A stretch of DNA of 64,000 bases from Larix kaempferi (lineage: Eukaryota; Streptophyta; Pinopsida; Pinales; Pinaceae): NCBI GenBank assembly GCA_027924585.1, contig BSBM01000260.1, forward strand, positions 14,893,001 to 14,957,000, given 5' to 3'. Below are positions 23,883-35,247 of the stretch, one piece after another (the stretch's first letter is position 1; each line of letters opens with the position of its first letter). Both the position numbers and the translations under genes were made by a program. The notes below the pieces were generated by a model that saw only the letters and a list, made by a program, of their open reading frames with translations, was not told the DNA's origin and did no database searches.

Positions 23883-26130
23883 TCTTGTGTGAAGGAAGTC
23901 AACTGTTACATCTTGTGGGAGACCTATGATTCTTGACTGAGATATATGGGGGCTTGGGCGGTGTGAACATTATCTTCTATCATGGTCATTGTAGATATGA
24001 TGTAGTGTGAGGTGTGAGGAAAGACCACTCCAACGTTGTGCAACAAGGGTATCATGTGCAGAGGCAGATCGTTGTGGATCTGGTCAGATAGAGAGTTGAA
24101 GGGATTCACTATATTTATGTATCATATTGGTAGAGGTCAGGTTTTCAAATTTAAGTGCAACGCAACATGGAAGGAGGAGGCCGTAAGTGTTCTGAAATAA
24201 TGCTGCCATGACAAATTTTATTGAGGGCACGCTGTGGTGGAGTTTGAATCATTCGGGAAGGAGTCGTTGAAATAGAGAGGTGAAATCGTGAGATTCCCAT
24301 CGCAGTCACACAAAGTGAGACAGGTCATCCCCAGATCTGTTGGATCTGCAGAGGTATCGCAAAATTTAAAAAAAAAAATCGCGCAAGTAAATAGCCATGA
24401 GGATAGTCGTTTGTTGGTTGCATGTGGGCGGTGGCCTATGTGAGGAGCCACGCAATCTGGTCCATGAGAACAAAAAATTGTGGAGAAGGGCATCGATCTG
24501 TTTACTGGGGTGAATATTTGCTATAGAGGATGCGATTTCAACACAACGACGCACCAAGAGGAAGCATGGTTTGATGCATAACCCTGGAGAAATCCGCCAA
24601 CAGAGATATGAAATACATGATCTGTTAGAGGCTAAAATGGTGAGGTGGCAGGTGATGGCCATGACAAGCTGCTAGGGGAAGCGACTATGGCAGGGGACCT
24701 AGTGACTATTACAAGTGTGCGCAAAACCCACGTTTTTTTTTTAGAGATGCCATTGTTGTGTATGGACAACAAATGTCTCTCACACGATTCGAGAGTAGTT
24801 TGCGATTGGGTTTCCATGGATGTGTTGCTCGATCCCTGTAGATGAATGGACATGTTGTTTAGAACAATGTTGCCCCAAGTTGAATGGACATGTTGTTTAG
24901 AACAATGTTCCCCTTAGTTTTTGGGACGTGAGAGCGTGGGAGTGGAGAAATGCACATTGGGGATTTGAGGAGACCACCCCAAATTTTAATGAAATTCGGG
25001 GGGAAGGAGGACGTCCAGGTCATATAAAAATTATAAAAAATATAAAAATTAATATTATAAATTATTAAATCCCAGCAATAACAATTGAATGATTCATCCC
25101 ATGTAAATCACTAAAAGTAAATAATAAATACTAAATACTAAATTCATCATTGTGCAATGTAAATCAGAATGTAACAAATTAATAATACAAACACGTTACA
25201 CAATTCATCATGATTGTTTTCAAATTTGTCATTTGAATCTTCATATTCATATTTCTAATTTGGATCATTCTAATTGAAAAATTGAATCAGTGATATTGCA
25301 TGCTAAAATAGTAAAATAGTAAATTACTAAAGACTAAGTCTGAAATAGAGACTAAAACAACAATTAAAATTAAAATTTCGTATTTTTAAACTGGAATTGG
25401 GAAAATCATGGGGGGGGGCGTCTAGGAGCCCCCTAGTTTCGAGAGGGAGCGTGCGGGAGCCCCCCTTCACCGGAGCGCGCTGTAGAACAGGGGGACGCGC
25501 ACCCTCGTGTGTTTCCGAGAGTTTCCTAATTTTGGGGACGCTGGGAAACGTTTCGCTAGGAGTCCCCAAGTTCTCGGGGCGTAGCGAGCGAGGGGAGCGC
25601 GCCCCCGACCCTGGGGGACGAGTCCCCGTGGAACACTGGTTTAGAAATGGGCCGATATCCGATTTTGATTATCGTGGTGTGGGCGTGCTAGTTGAATCGT
25701 TGTGTAAAGGGGTTTGACAACGAAAACAGTGGATCTGAAAATGGAGTTGCAAATTTGCATTTTGAAGCATTGTGAGCTGAGAGGAGGCTCCATCGAGAGT
25801 TGACCCGTAGTGGAAGAGGCATGACCATGTTGTGTGCAAAAATATTGGGAGGCCTGCGTGCATGTATGGTGAATGGTTGCTTTTAGAGTAAGCATTCATG
25901 AGAACAAGTAATGACAAGGCAAGTAGACAAGCAAGAAAGTTAGAATGGAAAAACTAGAGGATGAAGCAACGGATAGTGATGGTGTAGTCACCATGATAAA
26001 TAAATTAATGGAACAATTTCAATGTAAAGGGGCATATGGATGTAAGACTTGATAAGGCATGCATACCTCTGGTAACTCGCCAATAAAGCCGGGAGATAGA
26101 CCTAGGTATGTGAGATCCCCAAGTCAAGCT
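23883..26130 (+). other. CopB1 internal region without recognisable gag/pol
   Basis: Several short ORFs occur on both strands, none with a domain I recognise. Notable content: a 38-bp duplication (GAATGGACATGTTGTTTAG at about 24844 and 24882), an AT-rich block (25015-25380), and a GC-rich island (25388-25635). The last 100 bp (about 26040-26130) resemble the reverse complement of 43740-43850 in CopB2, so they are the conserved 3' end of the family. Confidence 0.6.
25388..25635. other. GC-rich island in AT-rich DNA
   Basis: This block is rich in CpG and in G/C runs, with inverted and direct near-repeats of GGGG.C/CCCC motifs (GGGGACGC, AGTCCCC, GCGCGCCCCC). Its surroundings are AT-rich. ORFs through it (25327-25569 -, 25397-25717 +) are unsupported and probably follow from the absence of AT-rich stop codons. 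Confidence 0.8.
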
Positions 26131-26142
26131 TAAAGGGAGGAT
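26131..26142 (+). other. CopB1 polypurine tract
   Basis: TAAAGGGAGGAT directly precedes the 3' LTR start TGTTAAGG. CopB2 has the equivalent TAAAGGGGCTAT. Confidence 0.8.
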
Positions 26143-26263
26143 TGTTAAGGTTAACCTTGACTCGGTAATGAGTCAAAGGTGGTTAGGTCCAGCACATGGT
26201 TTTGGGCACATGGTCTCTTGTATCCCATGGTATTGGCCTAGGGTATTGCATGTAAAAAAATCC
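26143..26263 (+). repeat. CopB1 3' LTR, first part
   Basis: TGTTAAGGTTAACCTTGACTC matches the CopB2 LTR start (43658 downward, - strand). It is interrupted at 26264 by HP-long and resumes at 29939. Confidence 0.85.
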
Positions 26264-26430
26264 TGTTATCTCCTCAAATAAACATAGACTAGTCATGGTA
26301 TCTAGGTGATAGGAGGTTTTCAATTTTTCATTTTTTGCATACGTTTGAGTTTCAGTTTGATAAGTTGAAATAGGTAATGAAGTTTGAAATAACATTTTAA
26401 ATGGCTCTCGTCCCAAAATGAACTTTCAGG

Positions 26431-26743
26431 TTTCGGTAGCTTAGGCGGGCTTGGCGATGGTTCATTAGCTACCGAAAACCCTGTTTTCGACAGCTTACTG
26501 TGTGAAAGATGAAACGCTCCAACTACTGAAAGGGAAAACTTACAGCGTGAGTCGTGGGGCAGTTTTTGGTGGTTTGGGCGAATACGATGGTATTCATTAG
26601 CCACCGAAGGGTAGACATTTTCCATAGTTCGCAGTTCAAGAATGAAACCTTCCGTAGCTGCCGAAAGCAAAAGCATTTCGTGATTCATGGGGCCGTTTTC
26701 AAGGGCTTGGGAGAACATGATGGTGTTCATTAGCCACCGAAAA
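26431..26743 (+). repeat. HP-long upstream hairpin modules (three)
   Basis: Each module has arms TTTCGGTGGCT-like and AGCCACCGAAA-like around about 25 nt containing TTAGGCG and TTCATTAG. Module 1 (26431-26477) has perfect 11-bp arms. Modules 2 (26565-26608) and 3 (26696-26743) have decayed left arms, in module 2 mainly by C-to-T changes. Further single CCGAAAGCAAAAGCA segments lie between and after them. Confidence 0.85.
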
Positions 26744-27275
26744 GGCAGATACTTTTTCGCAACTTACCATCCAAAGGCTAGATTGTCCACAACCACCGAA
26801 AGCAAAAAGCATTGGTGAAGATTGTTTTCCGGCAGCATACGGTGTTAAAAGCAGATTACCGGCTACCGAAACTGAGTCGGTGTCAATCGGTGGACACGTC
26901 AAATCAGGGGTTTGGTTGTAATTTAAAGGGAATTCATCATGGCTTAGCCGCCGAAAGGGTCACTTCAGCGAATACACGATCTACCCCAAGGCGAGGCCGG
27001 ATGCCATCGTCATACCTCTGGCTTGATGGACCTCGTTTCCTCTCTGCATACCAATGTTCTAAAATTTCGTTCCTCCAGTATAATCATGCCGCAGTAGCCA
27101 TCATTACGCCCTCATGATTAGCCACCTTTTCACACCCCTCGGAGTCAGTTCCTGAAAAGCCACACTGCCTTTCCTCTTTCACCCTCACCACGTCGATTGA
27201 ACTCATTTTCTCTATGATTTCGCGTCTTTCCCTCAGTCCCGATTTTAGTAGCAGGTGCCAGCAAGCAGGTTGCAA

Positions 27276-28749
27276 ATGAAGAAAGGAGGAGGAGTGGTCC
27301 CGAGGAAGGAATTGAACGACATCTGCTACCTGGAGGCGCACCCCGAGGTATGTCAATTCTTCAAAAATGTCGGCTGCTATAATTTTTGCAAAAAACTACA
27401 GGGTTCTCATCAACAGGTAGCCGAAGCATTTTCCCTCACGTTTGACGGCAGTAGGGCGGTAATAGGCAAGGAGGAATTCCAGGTGGATGAGGCCCTTATA
27501 GCCCAGGTGACAGAACTTTCAACGATCGGGGAAAACTGGTTTAAGACCACTGTCACAAAATATTTCGAATTCCAATCCTATCTGAAACCTGAGCATAAGA
27601 ACTTGGTATGGAAGAAAGACATTCCTATGTCATATCTGGAGGATAAATGGTAGCTTCTATTGAAGTCGATTATGGTTTACGTAACCTGTGAAGGCAGGTA
27701 TAACAGGGTGTTGATTTACCATTTTAGATTAATGGATCACTTCACTGGCAAGAGCCCCTTAAATCTCCCTTTTTACCTCCACGAGAGCCTGACTAAAATG
27801 GCACGTCAAGTCAAAGCACAGCCAACCAAAATCGTAGGTAGGTTGTACCACCATGGTTTGATCAAACTCATAGTCTTTGAGTTGTTGCAAAGGAAAAGCA
27901 TGAACTGGGCTTTCTTCCTTTTCTGGAGTGAGTTCAAAACAAAATTGCGACCGGAAGATGGAAAGGAGTTTTCCACCCCTAGAAGTGGGAAAAGGAAGAG
28001 GAGGGCTATCTCCCCAAGTACAACCAACCCCCTTTCCTCAGCCCCCAAAGTGAAGAAAGCCAAAAGGAAATTAGAATTCAAAAGTAAGACTGAGGACGAG
28101 GGAGCTGTTTCAAAAGAGACCCCTTCAAAGAATGCAAACCTTTTACACCTCCCTTACACCGATTTTGAGGAGGATGAATTGCAGGGAGCTGGAGCAGGGA
28201 ATAAGGAGGTGGCGACAGAGCAAGAGCTCCAGGAAGTAGCTCTACCTGTGATGGAACATGAGACCACTTATGTTAACTTGCCTTCTCCTACACCTGTGGA
28301 AGAGTAGGAAATTGAATGCGCAAACTTACCTTAAACCCGAGGAGGAACAAGGTCAGCAGGTAGTCGAAGAATTAATCCATAAGGCAAAGAGTTATGCCTC
28401 ACAGAAAATCAATCGACTCCTCAAGCAGGTGTATGAACTAGAGATACTCTAGATAGTCATGAAGGAGAAAAATGAGAGGCTCACTGAAAGACTTAATGAA
28501 CTGTATGTTTCTTTTCAGGGGTTGACCAAGAAACATGGTAAGATGAGAGGAAGAAACATTAGGTTGATCAGAGAAAATATCAGGCTAAGCAGGAAGGTCG
28601 AGTCTCTGGGAGGTAAGGAAAAAACTCAGAATCCCCAGCCCAAGGTACACTCAGACCTCAACACCTTAGCAGTAGCTGCAATTAGCTTTGCTGACACTCC
28701 AGTTTTGGACCAGGAGGAAGAGGAAACCAAGCAGCAGGGAGAGGAGTAG
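27276..28749 (+). pseudogene. HP-long gag-like ORF of unknown function, decayed
   Basis: The first ATG in the open frame is 27276. The frame runs to a TAG at 27651, continues in the same frame from 27654 to 28305, then shifts by one base (frame of 28258-28749) and crosses another TAG at 28450. About 490 codons in all. The N-terminal part (HPEVCQFFKNVGCYNFCKKL...GENWFK, 27336-27543) looks like a folded domain. A basic cluster (SGKRKRRAI, KVKKAKRKLEFK) at about 27985-28085 could be a nuclear signal. An acidic stretch follows. The last part (28459-28610) is a likely coiled coil. The layout recalls plant retrotransposon gag-like or 'putative plant transposon' proteins, but I do not recognise the family with confidence. 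No protease or RT follows. Confidence 0.6.
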
Positions 28750-28803
28750 CAAAGGTTAGAAAGCACAGTTTTGGAAAACTGTTGCAGGCTGGGCCATGCA
28801 CTG

Positions 28804-28981
28804 TTTTCGGCAACTTAGGCGAACATAGAAATTGTTCATTAGCTGTTGAAACCCAGATTCGGCAGTTTACGATATACAGGTAGGACTCCCCTAGTTACCA
28901 GAAGTAGAGGCAACTTTCAAACACTTGAGGGCAATTTGGTGGTTTAGGCGAAATGCTAAAACTAATTCATTAACCACCGAA
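28804..28981 (+). repeat. HP-long downstream hairpin modules (two)
   Basis: Modules at 28804-28851 and 28935-28981 have the same arms and loop pattern as the upstream ones, so the ORF is bracketed by them. A further right-arm motif CTACCGAAAACAC lies at about 29029. Confidence 0.8.
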
Positions 28982-29938
28982 TGAGGGGTTTTCCGTAGCT
29001 TATCACCTTCGAGCCCAGTTTTGCCAGCTACCGAAAACACAAAAAACGCAGAGGTCTGTCTTTGGGCATCAAAACCATTTTTTGTTGTTGGTCCGAGCAT
29101 CTTAAAGGTGTTTTCCAGGGGATTGATAAATGTTCAAGGCATCATGATCACCTTTGGTTCCAGACTGAGGGTGCCAGCAAGGTAAACAGAGGAATATTCC
29201 TGTCTATTTTTAGAAAAAGACACCTACAGGTTTTTTGTAGAAAGCGGTTTCAAACTCGTCCTCCAGCCCCCAGAGGCTCGTTTCGGCTGTCGAGTATAGG
29301 TGTATCAACAAGATATCAGTTATTTTGATCATAATACACTATCACATCTTTCATAAAACTGTTCTTAGTTGTTATTTTTAGCAGATTCGATCCATCGTTT
29401 TAGGATCTCAAAAGCTTTGTAATGGCTATAAAGCCCAGAACTGATGTAGGACAATGGTTCGATTTTGGAGAGACTTTTCTTAACTTGTATTATCAGACTT
29501 CTCGTTACATATCATTTATACAAGTTTCTTTTTCCATATGTGTGTTCAGTTTTCCTTCTTATATCTTTTCATGTTGCAGTGAAATGTCTATTTGTGAGTT
29601 TCCATTTGTCTATGCTAGATAGATGTAATCCTATCTTCGTATTGAGAACTGGATATTCAGTGCCTTTTGCTTATTGTGATTAGCCATTTATATATATATG
29701 CTGTATGTATGAGTTTGCTAGCCGATACAGATTCTTCTGTCTATCTTTTGCCAACTTTCTGAACATCAGTGGCTAAAAGCCTTGTTTACTTGAATGTGTC
29801 CATGTATGTTTTGAGTATGTGAGTTTCGATCTCAGTCATCCAACTTGATCCAAATATACCCCGTCTTTCAAGATAAGTTTAAGTTACCAGGCTCTTCCGA
29901 GTGCAACCTAGGAAGACTCCTGGAGAGATAACAAATCC

Positions 29939-30163
29939 TTTATAAGGCTTGAGGAGGCTCGATTGTAAAGTGGTCCGGAGGTAAGTGGGTGAGCTCACTT
30001 AGGCCAGTTAGCTGGTTTTGGCCAAGATAATGAATATCTTCATTGGATGGTTTTTCCTAGCATGGGGTTTTCCATGGTAAATTGTGTTGTCTCAATATGT
30101 GATTGTCTTATGATTATTATTTCTCTTGCATATCAATTTAATTATGCTCATTTAAATCCTAAG
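29939..30163 (+). repeat. CopB1 3' LTR, second part
   Basis: It continues the LTR after HP-long and one AATCC copy. It contains TTTATAAGG (TATA-like), GGAGGTAAGTG, GGGGTTTTCCATGGTAAATTG and the terminal segment shared with the 5' LTR. The combined LTR is about 346 bp, like the 361 bp of CopB2. Confidence 0.85.
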
Positions 30164-33100
30164 AGGTTATGGGACCATATATTTTTTGTTTTGTGTGTTA
30201 GAACAAGGAAATAATTTAGGGTTATGTGTCAACAAAGAGTGGGTGCATCACTTGCACTGGTTAGCTCTTGAAAATTGCTAGAGGAATTCTTTTCACATTT
30301 AGGCGGAGTTCATCAAGATGTTGAATGAACCATGTATCTAAACGACATCTTTGACATTTGCAGTAGAAGGTACCCATGCATTCTGGTGGATGGTTGTTCC
30401 TTTATATGGATGTTGATAATTTGGTGATATCTACTTGACAGAGGTGCAAAGGTGAATTCCAAGTTTAACCAAATACAGACTCTGATGACAAAGAGTCTCT
30501 TCAATATCTAAAGAAGCATGTGTTGCAAAGGAATAGATGCCGATGAAGACCTTACTTAACAAAGGTTGAGACAAGTACTCGTTAAGGGGGGGTGGTGGAA
30601 TTATTAACTCATACTTAGGCTAAATGTGCTATTCATGAGAATGCCATGGTTTGTTATTGTAACTGGTAATTATGAGTAGTTTTATGCTAAGTTTTAAGAG
30701 GTTGTTATATTAATTGGATTTGAGAGATTCTCTCCAACTAGTTCTCCTATTTTTAGTGTGTGGTTGAGATATTCCATCAACAGTTTGTTACTCTGATTAA
30801 GATAACATGTCTATCTTGAGGGAAAGCTTGATGTATACATATGTAACATTGTTTGATGTAATAGATCACTCAACATAGTTTTGGTTTGTGTGAGGAAACA
30901 TGTTTACTCTCCCATTTTATATCAAATTACCCATCATAACATACCACAAAATCAATTTTGCATATATATAATTTCGTGGTGACACCCATGTATATTTATA
31001 GAATACATCAAATTCTCATATTTAACCAAAACATAAAAAAGTTATCTAAACCATAAAAAAAAACACAAACTAATGGAAATAAAAAATAATGTATGGTCAA
31101 TTAATGTAATCCCAAGTCCATGAAAGTTTCTTAGAAAAATTTTCATAAGATTTAAGTGTTACCAAATAATAATTGCTAACACTAAAATGTTTTGGTACAT
31201 TGTCTAATGTTATTCCCAAGTAGCTTTTATATATGAATATGATAATTTCCATTAAAATTTTCAATACCATAAGATGCTATTAAGGCTGACTTGAAATCCA
31301 TGAGACTCACAAACAATATTGTTTTGATATTGGAATTACCAAATATGACATATATAAATTTATGTCAATTCCTACAACTGAAGTTAACCTAGAATACTAA
31401 ATAGAACTCATAGACATTGTCTACATCTTTAGTCCTAAATACAACTGCTTCATTTCTAAGCTCTTTTCATCTCTTAGCTTTAAAGTTTTTTCCTTTAAAA
31501 AATGCATCGAGTTATTCCATGAATGTGTGAATTCTTAATTTTTTTATTTAGTATGCTTTGCATAATTAAAGTTTATGTTTCACAGTTTGTTACAATAAAT
31601 TTGGTAGTCTAAATTTAGTGATTACAGCGAATAGATATATATAATTTCCTAATCTTTTTAAACAATAGTTTTTCATGCAATAATCCATTTACAAATGTAT
31701 CATTTTGCATATGGACTTAAAATAATACAAGTCACACAATTGATGTTAATTGTATTATAACACCATATAATTTGACACAACTCTATATTTTTTGAGTGCT
31801 CCCCCATAATTTATGGATGATAAACATGGTAATTTGACAACCCTAATTACAAAGCCTAAACCAAGGGGATCAAGAGAGTTGAAACCATGACCTTCCATAC
31901 TGTGGGGGAAGAGATCTCACATCTAACTCATGACTATTTGAGCTAACCCTTGGGACTATGTGTGTGTGTGTATGTGTGTTCATTTTGACAGAAGATTGTA
32001 AGTATGTCACTCTTTTGTTAGTTGGAAATCATGTGTCATGATTAAACCCTTCTCTACATGATACATCAATAAACAAGTGGTAAGATAAAGAAATCAGGTT
32101 ATAAGCTATGAAAAGCTAGCTTTTACTGTGGAAGATAATTATTGACAACAACAAGTACACTAATATTTCTTCACGTATTACACTTCGATGCTCTAAAAAA
32201 ACCTTAAAAAATCACAACATTATACTCGCACTTACATTTAAAATTACATGAAATTTTAGACCTCAAATTATGTAGAATATCAAACGAGTTCGAAAATTAG
32301 TTACTGTTTCCTCAAGATAATAATCATTGTCAACTTCAATTTATACGTTACAGAAAACCATTTTTTAAAATACATTCCTATTTATTAAAACATAAGAATC
32401 ATATTGTATTGCTTTGAAACTAATTTGAAACAAGCCTATTAACACATAAATAACTCACACTCTATTGAAATGTAATAACATTTACACATCGAGATATTAT
32501 ATGTGGCTTGAACTTTGAATTTTGGATCGATATACTTATCAAGATGAATACCTCATACACTGTTAAAATACAATAACAAGAAATGCTAAGAGAACTACAC
32601 TAGTTCTACTTCCATATATAAATTTAATTTAATTTAAATATCAAAGTTTTATATTAAATCATTTTAAAATATTTACATATGTCAAGATATGATCGGGGTA
32701 TGATATGTGTGCATTACCCCACGATGAAGAGAAAAAAAACACAAAGATAAATATTTCATCCGAAAATGAAAAGCTAAAAGTTTTTGCATTTAATAGTGTA
32801 AAGCCACATATTTCACTTAGATGTGGAAGATTGTGCATGTGGTGTTCTTCTATAAGTTGGAAAACATGCCCCTTCGTCAAATCCTTATAGGTTCCAGTTC
32901 CAACATGTAGACAATACACCCAAAATCACACGGGAGGGGCATCCTAAGACCTGAACATAAAAGAAAAAAAAGTGTAGCCAAAGGATTTTAAGGATTTTAT
33001 TTGGATGATGAGATGACAAAAGAGATATAAGAAGAACCATTAAAAGCCACTAATGAGTTGATGAAACAAAAACATTCTAATACCCTCCATGCACATCCTA

Positions 33101-34583
33101 TTCATTGAACAATTCTTAGCACACGTTGTTCAGTGAGCCATACTCTAGCACAAGTTGTTCAGTGAGCCATGCTCATCAAATGTAGTAGTATCATGACTTT
33201 TAGGGAGGCACTAATAGGTAGAGAATAATATATGCATTGAAGCCATGCTCTACCCAAATTTGAACCCGCTATTGCCGCTAAGCATCCACCATACTAGCTT
33301 ATGGACATATTATGAAGTATTTGTTCTTGCAAATATTTACTCAAGTGATAATCAAACGATAAGGGGAATGAAACTGACTCAAACAATTGGTGAGAACATC
33401 CTACATAAATACATGTCTTCCAAATAGGGTTTGATAAATGAATGGTTTAGTTGGATTAAGATAGATGATTGAAATGAATACAAGTATCATGTGCTAAGTG
33501 TTTTCTAGAAAGAAAAATGCATTTTAACATAATAATAAAAGGATTAGTTTGATAGTTGGTTATCAAGGAAATTTGGTAAAATAAAACCTCCGAAAACATA
33601 ACACCTATACTAAAAGGAAGTATATGCTTTTCAAGACATATTTAAATAAGCAATTTTTTATTTTTTTTTACCCACAAGTGTTTCTTAAAGAAAATAGCCA
33701 TTTGGTGAAAGGAATATTTCAAAGAGTATTAATGTGTAGAAACCTATACTTGGATAAATAGGCTTAAAATACATGGTGATTGATTGAAAGATAACAACCT
33801 CATGAATTAACTATAAATAGTGAGAAAATAATATTTTGGGGCATATATGATCTGATATAGAGTGATATATCTTTTCATCATCTGGGTACTTTTTGGTGTG
33901 AAAAAAAGAGATCATGATTTGTTGGGCCCATTTTAGGCATAAAATGGAGGCCTTTTTAGTCAAGTATACATGAACGTGGTTCCCAAGTCCACAATGCCAT
34001 TGAGAGATTTCCAAAGGCCGAGAGAGCATCTAAATCAAAGTTCATTAGAGGGAATTATGCCTTCAATACGTTCACCTATGCTTTGACTACTATGAGTCCA
34101 AGGGGATGACATTCCATCTTCCATTACTCACACATGCCTAGCTATTCATGTGTGGACTTTCATGAATTATTTAGATGGTTGAAAAAATTAATGCTTAGTA
34201 GTCAGGGAATGCAAAAAACCTAATGGCTTTCTTGACATGTTGAAAACCAAGTCGCAAAATGAGAAATAGTTTATGCTCCTATGTATTAGTTCACTATACC
34301 ATCATTTTGAATAGAGAAATGAATGAGATACCAAAGCACAATAAAGGATGAAGATGATTATGTAACATACTATTTAGGACATACTATACCATCATTTTGA
34401 ATAGAGAAATGAATGAGATAGCAAAGCACAATAAAGGATGAAGATGATTATGTAACATACTATTTAGGACATATTGTCCATCCACTCCATAGTAAATGAT
34501 TTTCTTTCTTTGTAATTTTCATTGTAAATCTTACCATAAAGGAAAAAGCATGAATGCTTATTTCTTAGTGGAATTTTGACAAA
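30164..34583. other. unassigned DNA with a weak copia relic
   Basis: Around 30390-30600 a very decayed copia tail may be present: a LYMDVDNLVIS-like reading, then CTCGTTAAGGGGGGGTGGTGGAATTATT resembling a purine tract and LTR start. The rest is AT-rich, with a TG-rich microsatellite near 31960 and no recognisable gene. Confidence 0.4.
34293..34472 (+). repeat. 90-bp tandem duplication
   Basis: The unit starting ACTATACCATCATTTTGAAT occurs at 34293 and 34383, with a single C/G difference seen. It is recent. No coding content. Confidence 0.95.
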
Positions 34584-34745
34584 ATGGGTTTCACTTGGGT
34601 AAATCATTTGCCTCGCTCGCATAATCAGTTGGCGGATGACTTGTCGAAGCGGGCATTAACCTACCCTTTGGGCCTTATCTTTTGGGAGGATTGGGAGGAT
34701 GATCTTTTGTTGTCTGCGGGTTCTTTGGATCATCTATTGTTGTAA
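34584..34745 (+). pseudogene. LINE ORF2 C-terminal fragment (RNase H tail)
   Basis: The 53-codon reading WVNHLPRSHNQLADDLSKRAL...EDWEDDLLL, ending TAA at 34743, is the end of the RNase H domain of a plant L1. The catalytic-region motif HN.LADxLSK is clear. It is 5'-truncated, as is usual for LINEs, and differs from the complete L1 at 36036-43315 (HVRRTANRFADHLAN). Confidence 0.8.
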
Positions 34746-35247
34746 CTGTTGGTGGTTACATTTATCACATTCTACCTTTTGTTGCAGGTTTTTAGTGTGG
34801 ACTTTTGGCCAACCTCTGGTTGGCGTTTTGATGTGGCTGGATTTTTTCTCCAGCTGGTTTTCCTACTGTTTTGGCGGCCTCTATCCTTTGTTTCGGTGGC
34901 CTATTATAGGCGAGCTTTCTCTTGGTTGTTTCTCACTGGTGTGCCTTGAACCCGGTGTGGTTTTTCGGGACTCGACCTGTTTTTTCTGGGTCCTCCTTTT
35001 TGGTATTTGGATTGATTAGTTGGGACTCTGCTCTTTGTGCTCATCGGTTTTTATTTCATTACCTAGCGGCCGAGGTGTAGCCACGATTATTGGTGTTTGG
35101 ACACATCTGTCACATGTTACTATTTCTTTACCTTGTGGCTGGGTTGTAGCCGCGATTATTGTTATTTTGGACACATCTGTCACATGATACTGTTACTATT
35201 TGTCTTTATTAATTGTAAATTATTTTTCTTTTTCGATTGAAAAAAAA
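34584..35247 (+). mobile_element. 5'-truncated L1 LINE with 3' UTR and poly-A
   Basis: The RNase H tail is followed by about 490 bp of 3' UTR. That UTR contains a near-repeat at about 35062-35190 (GTGTAGCCACGATTATT..., ACACATCTGTCACATG twice), and the element ends TTTTTCGATTGAAAAAAAA. No target duplication could be fixed, so the 5' limit is uncertain. Confidence 0.75.

Larger units (their letters stand above)
26264..29933 (+). mobile_element. HP-long: 3670-bp TG..CA element with gag-like ORF
   Basis: It begins TGTTATCTCCTC and ends GGAGAGATAACA. A perfect 5-bp duplication AATCC flanks it (26259-26263, 29934-29938), inside the CopB1 3' LTR. Both ends align with HP-short read on the - strand: the first 60 bp, a GATTAGCCATT.ATAT...GTATGTATGA segment near 29680-29720, and the last 60 bp (AAGTTACCAGGC.TCTTCGA). 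No internal direct repeat of the termini was seen, so structurally it behaves as one LTR. Relative to HP-short it has about 2.2 kb more, holding a decayed ORF and five hairpin modules. Confidence 0.88.
23781..30163 (+). mobile_element. CopB1: copia-like, probably non-autonomous, element
   Basis: About 85 bp at 23781-23866 match 30088-30163 closely (GTTGTCTCAATATGTGATTG...ATTTAAATCCTAA), marking the ends of the two LTRs. A Met primer site follows the first copy. A purine tract (26131-26142) precedes TGTTAAGGTTAACC at 26143, the start of the 3' LTR. That LTR is split by HP-long. The internal region, about 2.25 kb, shows no gag or pol. CopB2 (36001-43901, -) has the same LTR start, purine tract and TATA region. 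Confidence 0.75.

Noticed and set aside
25397-25717. 106-codon ORF in the GC-rich island
   Set aside because: Open on both strands because stop codons are rare in GC-rich DNA; no domain.
34699-35019. 106-codon Trp/Phe-rich ORF on +
   Set aside because: Lies in the 3' UTR of the truncated LINE, after the RNase H stop codon; hydrophobic only because of T-rich DNA.
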